A stretch of DNA of 64,000 bases from CATQHS01 sp963422655 (GCA_963422655.1 OY730440.1:2852001-2916000), one strand, 5' to 3'; positions 26,294-35,284 are shown, counted from the first letter of the stretch. Program-made: numbers and translations. Notes: generated by a model not told the origin, from the sequence alone.

Positions 26294-27097
26294 TTACCGC
26301 GCCCAGCGGGGCGGCCGCTTCTCCAAGTATGCGGCCATGCCCTCGGCTGCGTCCTCGCTGGAGAACAACTCGGCCGAGAACTTCTCGGTCCAGTCCAAGG
26401 CCTCGTCGAAACCCATCTCCGGGACCCGGCCCAGTAACTGTTTGGCTGCGGCCAACCCAGTGGGGCTACCGGCCATCAGGTCGGTTACGATCGCATCGAC
26501 GGTCTCGTCGAGTCGGTGGGCCGCCACCGCCTCGGTGATCAGACCCATGGCCGCGGCCTCGGCCGCCGGGAACCGGTTGCCTCTCAAGAAGGCGGCCGTG
26601 GCCTGCGCCCTGGGCATCTTGGGCAGGCACAGCACCGAGATCATGGCCGGCGCCACCCCGATCCGGACCTCGGTGAAACCGAAACGGGCTTCGGCCGTGG
26701 CTATGGAGATGTCTGTGGCTGCGGCCAAGCCCATGCCTCCGGCCACGCAGTGACCGGCGATGCGACCCACACACGGTTTCGGCGACCGGCGGAATCGCCC
26801 GAACAGATCTCGGACCGGGGAGGTCAGGGGCCGCTGGTCCGTCGGCTGTTTTCTCTCAGCCCTGCGGGCCGGGCGGTCCGGTGATCGACCCGACCGCTCC
26901 CGCAGGTCGGCCCCGGCGCAGAATACCGGCCCGGTGTTGGTGAGCACCACCACCCGCACTTCCGGGTCGCGGTCGGCCCGGTCGAGGGTTACCGACAGCT
27001 CGGTTACCAGTTGGTGGCTCAGGGCGTTGCGGTTGGCTTCGTCGGCGAGGGTAACGGTGAGTACGCCGTCTTTCAGGCTTGACCGGACTTTTGTCAT
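26294..27097 (-). CDS. Enoyl-CoA hydratase/isomerase family protein
   Basis: 267 residues from ATG 27097 (preceded by GAAGAGG); an upstream in-frame start adds 29 implausible residues. Crotonase features: VVLTNTGPVFCAGADLRERSG (oxyanion hole), CVGRIAGHCVAGGMGLAAATDISIAT, FGFTEVRIGVAPAMIS and the end FLEKRPPRW-like sequence YLEKRPPRWA. It hydrates or isomerises enoyl-CoA. A charged insertion (about 70-95, rich in Arg/Pro) follows the first oxyanion loop. Confidence 0.9.
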   Translation of the reverse strand: MTKVRSSLKDGVLTVTLADEANRNALSHQLVTELSVTLDRADRDPEVRVVVLTNTGPVFCAGADLRERSGRSPDRPARRAERKQPTDQRPLTSPVRDLFGRFRRSPKPCVGRIAGHCVAGGMGLAAATDISIATAEARFGFTEVRIGVAPAMISVLCLPKMPRAQATAAFLRGNRFPAAEAAAMGLITEAVAAHRLDETVDAIVTDLMAGSPTGLAAAKQLLGRVPEMGFDEALDWTEKFSAELFSSEDAAEGMAAYLEKRPPRWAR

Positions 27098-27174
27098 GGA
27101 TGCCTCTTCGGGGCGTACCAGTTGAGGCGGGTCCGGTCGTTCAGGATGGAGGCGGCTGTGTTCGCGGTGCATTC

Positions 27175-27197
27175 GATCCCCCACGTCACGGTCCGGT
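27175..27197. repeat. Left 23-bp boundary repeat of the island
   Basis: It shares 21 of 23 bases with 38151-38173, including the uninterrupted core CCACGTCACGGTCC. The two copies face the same way and enclose the protease and lipoprotein genes. Confidence 0.7.
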
Positions 27198-27308
27198 GAC
27201 TGGTTCTGGGGTGGCGTCGTTCACGGCGGTCGAGGTTACCGGTCCTCGGTCATGGGCTGGGTTGGGCTGGGTGGTTTGGCGGGTTGGGGCGAGCTGGTGT
27301 TTTTCTTG

Positions 27309-27337
27309 TTGACAGGCTCGGTGGTTGCGGTTAGCTT
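27309..27337 (+). promoter_or_regulatory. Strong sigma70-type promoter for the metalloprotease
   Basis: -35 TTGACA at 27309-27314, a 17-base spacer, -10 TAGCTT at 27332-27337. Transcription should begin near 27344, giving a leader of about 50 bases to GGAAGGGGG (27380-27388) and ATG 27396. Confidence 0.65.
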
Positions 27338-27395
27338 CGTTCACAGTTTCGTGCGCTCGGCGATCGGCGCTTTGTGAGTGGAAGGGGGTCGTTTG

Positions 27396-27431
27396 ATGAG
27401 GTGTTTGGGTAGTTGGGGGTTGGTGGTGTAG
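27396..27431 (+). other. Apparent original start of the protease gene, closed by an in-frame TAG
   Basis: ATG 27396 lies 7 bases after GGAAGGGGG and is read as MRCLGSWGLVV, then TAG at 27429-27431, then the hydrophobic LVVSVVVVGEA of the long downstream frame in the same phase. Together the two halves would form a normal signal peptide, so the stop looks like a nonsense change in a formerly continuous signal sequence. Confidence 0.6.
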
Positions 27432-30400
27432 TTGGTTGTGTCGGTGGTGGTGGTGGGGGAGGCGGATCCTTCGTGGGCTACGAGCCCGGGTGATCAAGTC
27501 GCCGTCGGCGGTGGTAGTGGTGATCGTGTTGTCACCGATGGTTTAGTGCGGGTTTCTGTGCCGGTGTCGCGGGCGGGTGCGGTGTCGGAGGGTTCGAGTG
27601 TGGGGTCGTTCGGGTTTGCGTCGAGTGTGGGGTCGTTCGGGTTTGCGTCGAGTCATTGTGAGCATGGGGCTTGGAGTAGTGGCAGGTGCCGGGCTTGTCC
27701 GGTTGGTCAGGTGTGGATCACGGGTACGGGTTGTGTGCAGGAGACTGATGAGGTGCGATGTTCTTCGGGTAACACCTATTTCGAGAAGCACGGTGGGTGT
27801 CGTCCTTCTGTTTGTTCTCATGGTCGTACCAGTTCGGGGCATTGCCGGCCGGCGTGTTCTTCGGGTCAGTCGTATTTGGATGAGTATGGGGGTTGTCGAC
27901 CGTCTACGTGTGCGAATGGCCGAAGGTTGGATGGTACTTGCCGGGCCTGTGCTGATCCCACTCATACGCGGCGTGACGGTGCGTGCCGGCCCAAGATAGA
28001 TTCGCATCCCAGCGAACCGGACTGCCCGCGAGGCGAGTTGTATTATGCGTCCTATCGGGGTTGCCGTCCCGCAACTTGTACCCGTGGCCGTATCCCCGGT
28101 ACCGGGTACTGCCGGGGCTCTACTCCTCCTGTTGTTTCTGTTCCTTCGGCGCCTCGGAGTCTGCTTGCTACTACTGGTGACGGCCTAGTCACGCTGAACT
28201 GGTCGGCCCCGACCGGGGGCGGGGTCAATCGTTACCTTTGTTGGTACAAACCGGCTGGTGGTAGATGGACCATGGCGATGACCACCGCGATCTTGAGTTG
28301 CACGATCAGTGGTCTCACCAACGGGGTTTCTCACAGTTTCGAGGTGCGAGCCCGTAACTCGGCTGGTACCAGCCCCGCGTCCAACACAGTGACGGCCACA
28401 CCAGGGGCTTCTACGGTGGTTAGGGCTCCCAGGGCGCCCAGGAGCTTGTCTGCTACTACTGGTGACGGTCGAGTCACGCTGAACTGGTCGGCACTGACCG
28501 GGGGCGGGGTCGACCGTTACCTGTGCTGGTACAAACCGACGAGTGGTAGATGGACCATGCCTACCACCACCTCCAACCGGAGTTGCACGATCAGTGGTCT
28601 CACCAACGGGACCCTCCACTATTTCGAGGTGCGAGCCCGTAACTCGGCTGGTACCAGCCCCGCGTCCAACACAGTGACCGCCACACCAAACGCTGGCACT
28701 GTTTCTTGCGGGGCGGGTCAGTTGTATTTCAGCCGATACGGTGGCTGCCGGCCCACCAGTTGTAGTAGCAGGTCGGTACGGGGTCAAGACGGGTATTGTA
28801 ACCTCACAAGGGTTCCGGATCGGGTGCCGGGTAAGCCACGCAACGTGTCGGTCACGGCTGGGGAGGGGTCTTTGACAGTGAAGTGGGATCGTCCGTCCTC
28901 TGGTGTAGGTATTACCGGTTGGGAGATTCGCTATTCGTATTTTGAGGGTTTTGAGGGTCTTGCGTTCCAGAGGGAGGTCAGCGATACCAGTGAGCTCCAG
29001 GGTGGTTCTATACCGGGTGATGGTGTCGTGCTGAATGATTTGAAGTTCGGTATGGAATACACGGTTCGGGTGAGAGCTAGAAACTCCAGTGGGGATGGTG
29101 AATATAGTAGCCCGATCTCTGTTATTCCGCTACGACGGTTGGTTCGTCTTGTCGGTCTGGAAGTGACACAAGGCTTACAGGACTGGGAGGGCACCTTGAA
29201 GCTTGTGAAGGGTAGAACCACTGTGGTGCGGGCTTTTCTGGAACCGCGTGATGGTCGAACGACGCCAGTGAACGTCAAACTGGTGGCGGTTCGCAATGGT
29301 AACGTGGTGGGAACCGCATATCCGGTCAATCTAGGTGGTGGTGGGTCACCTGCGGATCCCAGTCGTCGTCTTTTCGAGACCGAACCGGGTGTCACCGGTC
29401 GCCGCGACGAACTCAACTCTTCAGCGAACTTCTTGTTGACCGGCGCGACTTGGACCGGTGACAGTGGCAGGAGCCCCTATGAGGTTACGTACCGGCTGGT
29501 AGTGGACGAGGGAGTCGACTGCACAGAAGCCATCAACCCCGACGACACCTGCGAAGCCGGACTGACCTTTATTCACGTGAAGCAGCCACGAGTCCGGATA
29601 GTGAGAGTCAATACCAACGCTGACGCTTCTGATGAAACTGATGACGCCTTGACCAACAGCGAACTCGAAGAGCAGGCCTTACGGATCAAGTCGCTGATGC
29701 CGATCCCGGGCCTCCACTACGAACTACGATCACTGGTTCACGTCATTGACAGACCATGGAGTACGGATGGTTTTATCAGCTTACTTTCCGTGTTGCTATC
29801 GGCACGAGCAAACGACAGCAAAACGTCGGTGTATCTGGGTGTGATGGCTGGAAGCACACCAGAAAAACCAGCAGGTGCCGATCCAAATGAGGCTCGTGTT
29901 GCAGGTAGGGCTGGTGATATTCTCTCCAATATGGCGGCCTGGTATACCGATGGTATCGATGGGAGGGATACTCTAGGCCATGCTCGTAATCGTGGGCCCC
30001 ATGAGTTCGGTCACGTGATCGGAGCCTACCATGCTGCATACCCGGAAAGCCTCGGCAGCGACAGAATGCTGACAGTTTGTTCTAATCCAGTGCAACCCGC
30101 TGGTTCTCGCAAGGATCACGGTATAGAAGAGTATCCTTACATCAACAGTGATGATGATGCCGAGTTGGGTCCTATGGGTGATGATGACACCGAAGTGTGG
30201 GGTTTCGACACTCGATTTATTCGAGAGAATATAAACGATTCTCTGGCAGTCATCAATCCCCATGAAGTATTTTCGATTATGAGCTACTGTACTGGCCAAG
30301 GTCAAGGTCGTTGGATCGATAAATATCATCACGCCAAGTTTATTGAATTGATAAACAAGATCAATTGGTATGAGGGACCTGATCAGAGTACCGAGGGCAA

Positions 30401-31373
30401 TCCTCCCCTCAATCGGCATACTGCGATATTTAGTGGTTACATAACCGTGGCCGCGGATAGCGCGAGCCAGGTTACTGTGTTGCCTACGTTGACGGTCCAG
30501 TCGGCAGGAGTATCCATGTCGCCTCAGTCGGGTGATTACTTGTTGGAGTTGCTGGACGAGGACGGCAATGTGGTCAGGTCTGTGCCGTTCGACACCTACA
30601 CCCCTGTCGCCGATGTCGACGAGAACGCTGGGGTGTCACCGGTTTCGGAGATCTGGGTGGTGCAGGTCGATGACCCACCTGATTATGCCAGCTACCGGAT
30701 ATCTGAGACGGGAGGCCGTTTCCCCCGGGGCACTGGTCCCGGCGCTTTGACCGAGATCGTGGAGGTGGTTCGCTCTGCGACTGACCCTGCGGTGGTGGTC
30801 GCCGAACCGACCGCCGGTCAGGTCTTCGACGGGGATGTTTTGACGTTTTCGTGGGCCGGATCGGACCTCGACGGCGACGACCTGTCCTACATGGTGCAGT
30901 ACTCCGCTGATGGCGGCGCCAACTACGAAACCATCGCTGTCGATTACGAATCCAGTTCACTGGTGGTGGATCGTGACTTCGTCGCCGGTTCGGCTACGGC
31001 CCGGGTTCGGGTGACGGTCTCGGACGGGACCCGCTCTGCAACCGCGGAATCACCGGTGTTCACGGTGGCGTTGAAACCACCAGAAGTGTTCATCCACAGT
31101 CCCGCCGATGGTGACGGATCCGGCGGGTTCGATTCGTTGATTCTCGATTCCACCGCCTATGACCCAGAAGACGGCAGCTTGGATTCTTCTGCGATCCAGT
31201 GGTCCAGTGACATCGACGGAAACCTGGGTTCGGGCGGGTTGGTGGTCATGACCACTGATGATCTCACCGCCGGTTCTCACGTGTTGGCTGCTACTGCTAC
31301 CGACAGTTCGGGCGCGACTGGATCTGCCACTGTCACGGTTATCGGGACTGGGCCGGTAGGTGATCAGCCGTGA
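27432..31373 (+). CDS. Large secreted-type metzincin metalloprotease with Cys-rich, FN3 and Ig-like domains
   Basis: 1313 residues counted from TTG 27432. Order: short hydrophobic start; a duplicated 9-residue unit (about 55-72); Cys-rich repeats of the form CxxGxxY-GGCRPxxC-GR-GxC (about 75-235, again 423-460); two nearly identical fibronectin type III domains (about 237-325, 334-420) and a third (about 465-567); a beta-rich domain; then the catalytic part with HEFGHVIGAYH at 857-867, the HExxHxxGxxH zinc motif of metzincins, and a Met-turn-like SIMSYC near 950. Two Ig/cadherin-like domains follow (about 1120-1313). It should act outside the cell, but the signal peptide is interrupted (see 27396). 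Its stop overlaps the first lipoprotein start (GTGA). Confidence 0.85.
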   Translation: MVVSVVVVGEADPSWATSPGDQVAVGGGSGDRVVTDGLVRVSVPVSRAGAVSEGSSVGSFGFASSVGSFGFASSHCEHGAWSSGRCRACPVGQVWITGTGCVQETDEVRCSSGNTYFEKHGGCRPSVCSHGRTSSGHCRPACSSGQSYLDEYGGCRPSTCANGRRLDGTCRACADPTHTRRDGACRPKIDSHPSEPDCPRGELYYASYRGCRPATCTRGRIPGTGYCRGSTPPVVSVPSAPRSLLATTGDGLVTLNWSAPTGGGVNRYLCWYKPAGGRWTMAMTTAILSCTISGLTNGVSHSFEVRARNSAGTSPASNTVTATPGASTVVRAPRAPRSLSATTGDGRVTLNWSALTGGGVDRYLCWYKPTSGRWTMPTTTSNRSCTISGLTNGTLHYFEVRARNSAGTSPASNTVTATPNAGTVSCGAGQLYFSRYGGCRPTSCSSRSVRGQDGYCNLTRVPDRVPGKPRNVSVTAGEGSLTVKWDRPSSGVGITGWEIRYSYFEGFEGLAFQREVSDTSELQGGSIPGDGVVLNDLKFGMEYTVRVRARNSSGDGEYSSPISVIPLRRLVRLVGLEVTQGLQDWEGTLKLVKGRTTVVRAFLEPRDGRTTPVNVKLVAVRNGNVVGTAYPVNLGGGGSPADPSRRLFETEPGVTGRRDELNSSANFLLTGATWTGDSGRSPYEVTYRLVVDEGVDCTEAINPDDTCEAGLTFIHVKQPRVRIVRVNTNADASDETDDALTNSELEEQALRIKSLMPIPGLHYELRSLVHVIDRPWSTDGFISLLSVLLSARANDSKTSVYLGVMAGSTPEKPAGADPNEARVAGRAGDILSNMAAWYTDGIDGRDTLGHARNRGPHEFGHVIGAYHAAYPESLGSDRMLTVCSNPVQPAGSRKDHGIEEYPYINSDDDAELGPMGDDDTEVWGFDTRFIRENINDSLAVINPHEVFSIMSYCTGQGQGRWIDKYHHAKFIELINKINWYEGPDQSTEGNPPLNRHTAIFSGYITVAADSASQVTVLPTLTVQSAGVSMSPQSGDYLLELLDEDGNVVRSVPFDTYTPVADVDENAGVSPVSEIWVVQVDDPPDYASYRISETGGRFPRGTGPGALTEIVEVVRSATDPAVVVAEPTAGQVFDGDVLTFSWAGSDLDGDDLSYMVQYSADGGANYETIAVDYESSSLVVDRDFVAGSATARVRVTVSDGTRSATAESPVFTVALKPPEVFIHSPADGDGSGGFDSLILDSTAYDPEDGSLDSSAIQWSSDIDGNLGSGGLVVMTTDDLTAGSHVLAATATDSSGATGSATVTVIGTGPVGDQP
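27594..27647 (+). repeat. Exact 27-bp tandem duplication inside the protease gene
   Basis: Copies at 27594-27620 and 27621-27647 are identical and encode the nine residues SSVGSFGFA twice. The identity implies a recent in-frame duplication. Confidence 0.9.
31251..31373 (+). repeat. 123-bp element, original copy (3' end of the protease gene)
   Basis: Encodes the protease C-terminus from TTDDLTAGSHVL to GPVGDQP and its TGA. It contains AGGTGA (31360-31365), a ribosome binding site correctly spaced for lipoprotein GTG 31370. Copies recur at 33878, 35285 and 36659. Confidence 0.9.
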
Positions 31374-32623
31374 CCTGTCCTGGAAGCTCGAGTCCCGGTA
31401 TCAGATTCTTGGCGAGTTCGCCCAGATCTTTGGGGTTGGTTGTTTTGATGTTGGTTGTGGCTTGCAGCAGCCAGGCTCCCATAGTCACAGAACCTGTTAC
31501 TACTACTACCACCACTGTGGCGCCTGCTACTACTGCTACTACGGTTGATACGTCCGGTTTTGGTACGGTACCGATCGAAGAAGACGAGGAAGAAAAAGAG
31601 TCAAAAGCTTATGTGGTGACGTTGAAGTTCGTGGCGTTTGGTGATGTGGACGGTGATGGTGGTGTCGGTTTCGGGGTTGTGCCTGATATGAGGGTTGCTG
31701 TCATCGACAAGGCGGATTTGGGTGACTGGTGGTCTGCGGTGGGTGGTGACGCTTTGGGTATCCGAGAGCTCGTCCCTCCCGGAGTGCAGGTACAGGCCAC
31801 GGCGGCGGGTCTGGAGTCGGCTCCCGCGCAATGGGCGACTACCGGCCCCGACGGAACTGCGGAGGTTTCGTTCACGTTTACCGAACCGGAGTATTCTTTG
31901 TTTTGTGTTGTTTCCCCGGTTGTCGACAACCTGATCGCCGGGTGCACTCGGCATGTGCGGCGTATCTGGACAGTTGATACGTTGTATATGTATTTCAGCC
32001 ATGGCCGTGCCTTCCTGACCGCCGGGAGCGACACTAGTGAACGGTACCAGCGGTTCTTGGATGAGGGTGAGCCTGTCACCCGAACCCGAAGATCCCTTAC
32101 CGGCCCCCGACAATACATCGCGACAGCCACAATTATGTCTATCTCATATGGTGAATTTGTTGGTTTTAACTCTTTCAGTCCGGGTGTGCGGATTGCTATC
32201 ATCGAGGACGCTGATATCGGAGAATGGTGGACCGCGATCTCCGACAACGGCGAAGTCGCCTTGAACCAGTACCTGGTATACGGGTGGCCTAATAATGGAG
32301 GGGTATATTATAACCCTGAGACACTCGAAACGGCGCCGGCCCGGATCGTGACCACCGGACCTGACGGATCGGTTGAGGTCGAACTACCAGTCGGCACCTA
32401 CCTATTCTGTCTGATCGTTAAGGCGATTACTGGTTGTGACTATGAGAAGATATCTGCTTCGCAACCCAACATATTCCAAGTCTTCTCCGATGAACTAGGC
32501 AGCGGCATCTTCAAGCATTCCGAAAGCAGCGGAAGAAAAGCTATGCGCATTGTAGAAGAGGCCAGGCGAGCCTGCGCCCGGACGCCCGACCCAAACGACT
32601 GCCTACGCCGATACGCATTCTGA
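31370..32623 (+). CDS. Tandem lipoprotein paralogue A (two-domain, unknown family)
   Basis: 417 residues, GTG start overlapping the protease stop, with AGGTGA upstream. Signal peptide with lipobox LVVAC (Cys 32), then a Thr-rich linker (VTTTTTTVAPATTATT) and an acidic patch (EEDEEEKE). Two homologous domains follow: domain 1 (about 78-195: MRVAVIDKADLGDWWSAVGG, WATTGPDGTAEVSF, LFCVVSPVVDNLIAGC) and domain 2 (about 235-375: VRIAIIEDADIGEWWTAISD, IVTTGPDGSVEVEL, LFCLIVKAITGC). Each has a WW motif, a TTGPDG turn and a Cys pair. The tail ARRACARTPDPNDCLRRY adds another Cys pair. It should be membrane-anchored and outward-facing. The family is not one I know. Its first two thirds appear identical to paralogue D. 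Confidence 0.88.
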   Translation: MTCPGSSSPGIRFLASSPRSLGLVVLMLVVACSSQAPIVTEPVTTTTTTVAPATTATTVDTSGFGTVPIEEDEEEKESKAYVVTLKFVAFGDVDGDGGVGFGVVPDMRVAVIDKADLGDWWSAVGGDALGIRELVPPGVQVQATAAGLESAPAQWATTGPDGTAEVSFTFTEPEYSLFCVVSPVVDNLIAGCTRHVRRIWTVDTLYMYFSHGRAFLTAGSDTSERYQRFLDEGEPVTRTRRSLTGPRQYIATATIMSISYGEFVGFNSFSPGVRIAIIEDADIGEWWTAISDNGEVALNQYLVYGWPNNGGVYYNPETLETAPARIVTTGPDGSVEVELPVGTYLFCLIVKAITGCDYEKISASQPNIFQVFSDELGSGIFKHSESSGRKAMRIVEEARRACARTPDPNDCLRRYAF

Positions 32624-32630
32624 CGACACC

Positions 32631-32666
32631 ACTGGCGACATCACCGATGCCCTTTCCCCGGTACCC
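32631..32666 (+). repeat. 36-bp junction repeat, first copy
   Basis: The sequence from ACTGGCGACATCACCG to CCCGGTACCC here is repeated exactly at 38040-38075 after paralogue E. Here it supplies the ATG of paralogue B; there it joins a remnant of the protease end. Confidence 0.85.
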
Positions 32667-33873
32667 CCGTTCGCCCAGATCTTTGGGGTTGGTTGTTTTG
32701 GTATTGGTCGCGGCTTGCAGCAGCCAGGCTCCCATAGTCACAGAACCTGTTACTACTACTACCACCACTGTGGCGCCTGCTACTACTGCTACTACGGTTG
32801 ATGCGTCCGGTTTTGGTACGGTACCGATCGAAGAAGACGAGGAAGAAAAAGAGGCACAAGCAGATGTGGCGACGTTGAGGTTCGTGGCGTTTGGTGACGT
32901 GGACGGTGATGGTGGTGTCGGTTTCGGGGTTGTGCCTGATATGAGGGTTGCTGTCATCGACAAGGCGGATTTGGGTGACTGGTGGTCTGCGGTGGGTGGT
33001 GATGCTTTGGGTATCCGAGAGCTCGTCCCTCCCGGAGTGCAGGTACAGGCCACGGCGGCGGGTCTGGAGTCGGCTCCTGCGCAATGGGCGACTACCGGCC
33101 CCGACGGAACTGCGGAGATTTCGTTCACTCTTACCAAACCCAAGGCGTCTACGTTTTGTGTACTCTCGCCGGTTGTCGAAAACTTGATCGCTGGATGTAG
33201 CCAGTATGTGTGGCGTATCTGGAAAGGTACGTTCTATGTGTATTTCAGCCACGGCCGTGCCTTCCTGATCAACGAGACCGACACTGCTGAACGGTACCAA
33301 CAGTTCTTGGATGAGGGTGAGCCTGTCACCCGAACCCGAAGATCCCTTATCGGCCCCCGACAATACACCGCGACAGCCACTATAGTATCATTCTCATATG
33401 GTGATATAGTTGGCTTTAACCATTTCAATTCTGGCGTACCTTTTGCTATCATCGAGGACGCTGATATCGGAGAGTGGTGGACCGCGATCTCCGACAACGG
33501 CGAAGTCGCCTTGAACCTGTACTTGAGACCTCACTGGCCTCGTCAAGGAGGAATATATTATAACCTTGAAACACTCGAAACGGCGCCGGCCCGGATCGTG
33601 ACCACCGGCCCCGACGGATCTGTTGAGGTCGAACTACCAGTCGGCACCTACCTATTCTGTAATATTGCTACTGCGCTTACTGGTTGCGTCTATGAGAAGA
33701 TATCTGCTTCGCAACCCAACATATTCGAAGGCTACTCTAGTGAACTAGGCAGCGGTATCTTCAAGCATTACGGAAGCAGCGGAAGAAAAGCTATGCGCAT
33801 GTTGGAAGAGGCCAGGCGAGCCTGCGCCCGGACGCCCGACCCAACCAAATGCCTACGCCGATACAGATTCTGA
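32647..33873 (+). CDS. Tandem lipoprotein paralogue B
   Basis: 408 residues with the same layout as paralogue A: lipobox LVAAC, Thr linker, acidic patch, two WW/TTGPDG domains and Cys tail. Its start differs: the 123-bp spacer is absent, and ATG 32647 comes from the 36-bp junction repeat, giving MPFPRYPRSPRS before the shared signal peptide. No ribosome binding site is visible, so expression may be weaker or may depend on the upstream gene. In domain 1, KASTFCVLSPVVENLIAGC and LINETDTAERYQQFLDEG match paralogue E, not A. Confidence 0.85.
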   Translation: MPFPRYPRSPRSLGLVVLVLVAACSSQAPIVTEPVTTTTTTVAPATTATTVDASGFGTVPIEEDEEEKEAQADVATLRFVAFGDVDGDGGVGFGVVPDMRVAVIDKADLGDWWSAVGGDALGIRELVPPGVQVQATAAGLESAPAQWATTGPDGTAEISFTLTKPKASTFCVLSPVVENLIAGCSQYVWRIWKGTFYVYFSHGRAFLINETDTAERYQQFLDEGEPVTRTRRSLIGPRQYTATATIVSFSYGDIVGFNHFNSGVPFAIIEDADIGEWWTAISDNGEVALNLYLRPHWPRQGGIYYNLETLETAPARIVTTGPDGSVEVELPVGTYLFCNIATALTGCVYEKISASQPNIFEGYSSELGSGIFKHYGSSGRKAMRMLEEARRACARTPDPTKCLRRYRF

Positions 33874-33877
33874 CGAC

Positions 33878-34000
33878 ACCACTGATGATCTCACCGCCGG
33901 TTCTCACGTGTTGGCTGCTAGTGCTACCGACAGTTCGGGCGCGACTGGATCTGCCACTGTCACGGTTATCGGGACTGGGCCGGTAGGTGATCAGCCGTGA
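33878..34000 (+). repeat. 123-bp element, copy before paralogue C
   Basis: Near-identical to 31251-31373, ending in the same TGA that overlaps a GTG start; one visible change (gctagtgct for gctactgct). It carries AGGTGA but no longer belongs to a protease gene. Confidence 0.9.
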
Positions 34001-35280
34001 CCTGTCCTGGAAGCTCGAGTCCCGGTATCAGATTCTTGGCGGGTTCGCCCAGATCTTTGGGGTTGGTTGTTTTGATGTTGGTTGTGGCTTGCAGCAGCCA
34101 GGCTCCCACAGTCACAGAACCTGTTACTACTACTACTACCACCACCACTGTGGCGCGGGCCACTACTGCTACTACGGTTGATGCGTCCGGTTTTGGTACG
34201 GTACCGATCGAAGAAGACGAGGAAGAAAAAGAGTCAAAAGCTTATGTGGCGACGTTGAAGTTCGTGGCGTTTGGTGACGTGGACGGCGATGGTGGTGGCG
34301 GTTTCGGGGTTGTGCCTGATATGAGGGTTGCTATCATCGAGGAAGCAGACTTGGGTGACTGGTGGTCTGCGGTGGGTGGTAACGCTTTGGGTATCCGAGA
34401 GCGCATCCCTTCCGGAGTGCAGGTACAGGCCACCGCGGCGGGTCTGGAGTCGGCTCCCGCCCAATGGGTGACTACCGGCCCCGACGGAACTGCGGAGATT
34501 TCATTCACGTTTACCGAACCGAAGTATTCTTTGTTTTGCGTTGTCTCCCCGGTTGTCGACAACCTGATCGCCGGGTGCACTCGGCATGTGCGGCGTATCT
34601 GGAAAGTTAATACATTCTATGTGCATTTCAGCCATGGCCGTGCTTTTCTGGATATTAAGCAAGACAGTGAAGAGCAGTACCAACAGTTCCTAGCCGAGGG
34701 TGAGCCTGTCACCCGAACCCGAAGATCCCTTACCGGCCCCCGACAATATACTGCGACGGCCACTATTATAGCCTTCTTATATGGTGAACACCCTGGAGAA
34801 AGTTTCTTCAGTCCTGGTATACCGATTGCTATCATCGAAGATGCTGATATCGGAGCGTGGTGGACTGCGATCTCCGACAACGGTGAAGTCGACTTGAACC
34901 TTTCCCTAGAACCTCATTGGCCTGACTGGGCAATAGGTAAAAGACACGTGGATAGAGGAATATATTACGACCCTGAAACACTTGAAGCGGCGCCGGCCCG
35001 GATCGTGACCACCGGCCCCGACGGATCCGTTGAGGTCGAACTACCAGTCGGCACCTACCTGTTCTGTAATATTTCCAAGGTGCTTACTGGTTGTGACTAC
35101 GAGTACATCTCTACCTCATACGATAACATATTCACAGCGTACTCCAACGAACAAGCCAGCGGCCTTACTAAAATATCCAAAAACAGCGGAAGAAAAGCTA
35201 TGCGCATTTTGGAAGAGGCCAGGCGAGCCTGCGCCCGGATGCCCGACCCAACCAAATGCCTACACCGATACAGATTCTGA
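33997..35280 (+). CDS. Tandem lipoprotein paralogue C (most divergent)
   Basis: 427 residues, GTG start within the 123-bp element. Lipobox LVVAC; longest Thr run of the set (VTTTTTTTTVARATTATT). Domain 1 reads MRVAIIEEADLGDWWSAVGG; domain 2 has a longer variable loop (HWPDWAIGKRHVDRGIYY) and IAFLYGEHPGESFFSPG. The late part (YEYISTSYDNIFTAYSNEQ) is unlike the other four, while the tail GRKAMRILEEARRACAR is shared. The alternation of shared and private blocks suggests recombination among copies. Confidence 0.87.
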   Translation: MTCPGSSSPGIRFLAGSPRSLGLVVLMLVVACSSQAPTVTEPVTTTTTTTTVARATTATTVDASGFGTVPIEEDEEEKESKAYVATLKFVAFGDVDGDGGGGFGVVPDMRVAIIEEADLGDWWSAVGGNALGIRERIPSGVQVQATAAGLESAPAQWVTTGPDGTAEISFTFTEPKYSLFCVVSPVVDNLIAGCTRHVRRIWKVNTFYVHFSHGRAFLDIKQDSEEQYQQFLAEGEPVTRTRRSLTGPRQYTATATIIAFLYGEHPGESFFSPGIPIAIIEDADIGAWWTAISDNGEVDLNLSLEPHWPDWAIGKRHVDRGIYYDPETLEAAPARIVTTGPDGSVEVELPVGTYLFCNISKVLTGCDYEYISTSYDNIFTAYSNEQASGLTKISKNSGRKAMRILEEARRACARMPDPTKCLHRYRF

Positions 35281-35284
35281 CGAC

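Larger units (their letters stand above)
27098..27431. other. Intergenic region before the protease island
   Basis: 334 bases without an intact gene. It holds the left 23-bp boundary repeat (27175-27197), a T/G-rich stretch (27240-27305), a strong promoter (27309-27337), and a start codon with ribosome binding site (27380-27398) whose frame stops at 27429. Nothing else is recognised. Confidence 0.7.

Noticed and set aside
25076..26437. 453-codon plus-strand frame opposite the phosphotransferase
   Set aside because: Starts in the 14-bp repeats and has no domain; the minus-strand kinase motifs are convincing.
27175..27197. Interpretation of the boundary repeats as target-site duplication of an IS element
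   Set aside because: 23 bp is long for a target duplication, the copies are imperfect, and no transposase or terminal inverted repeats were seen; an attachment-like site is preferred.
27543..28007. Arg/Thr-rich 154-codon minus-strand frame
   Set aside because: Mirror of the Cys-rich coding region of the protease; composition is not protein-like.
31360..31548. Alternative-frame peptide MISRDLSWKLESRYQIL, recurring before A, C, D and E
   Set aside because: It recurs only because the lipoprotein 5' ends are duplicated; it lacks a lipobox and stops in the ACT run, while the GTG frame gives a proper lipoprotein.
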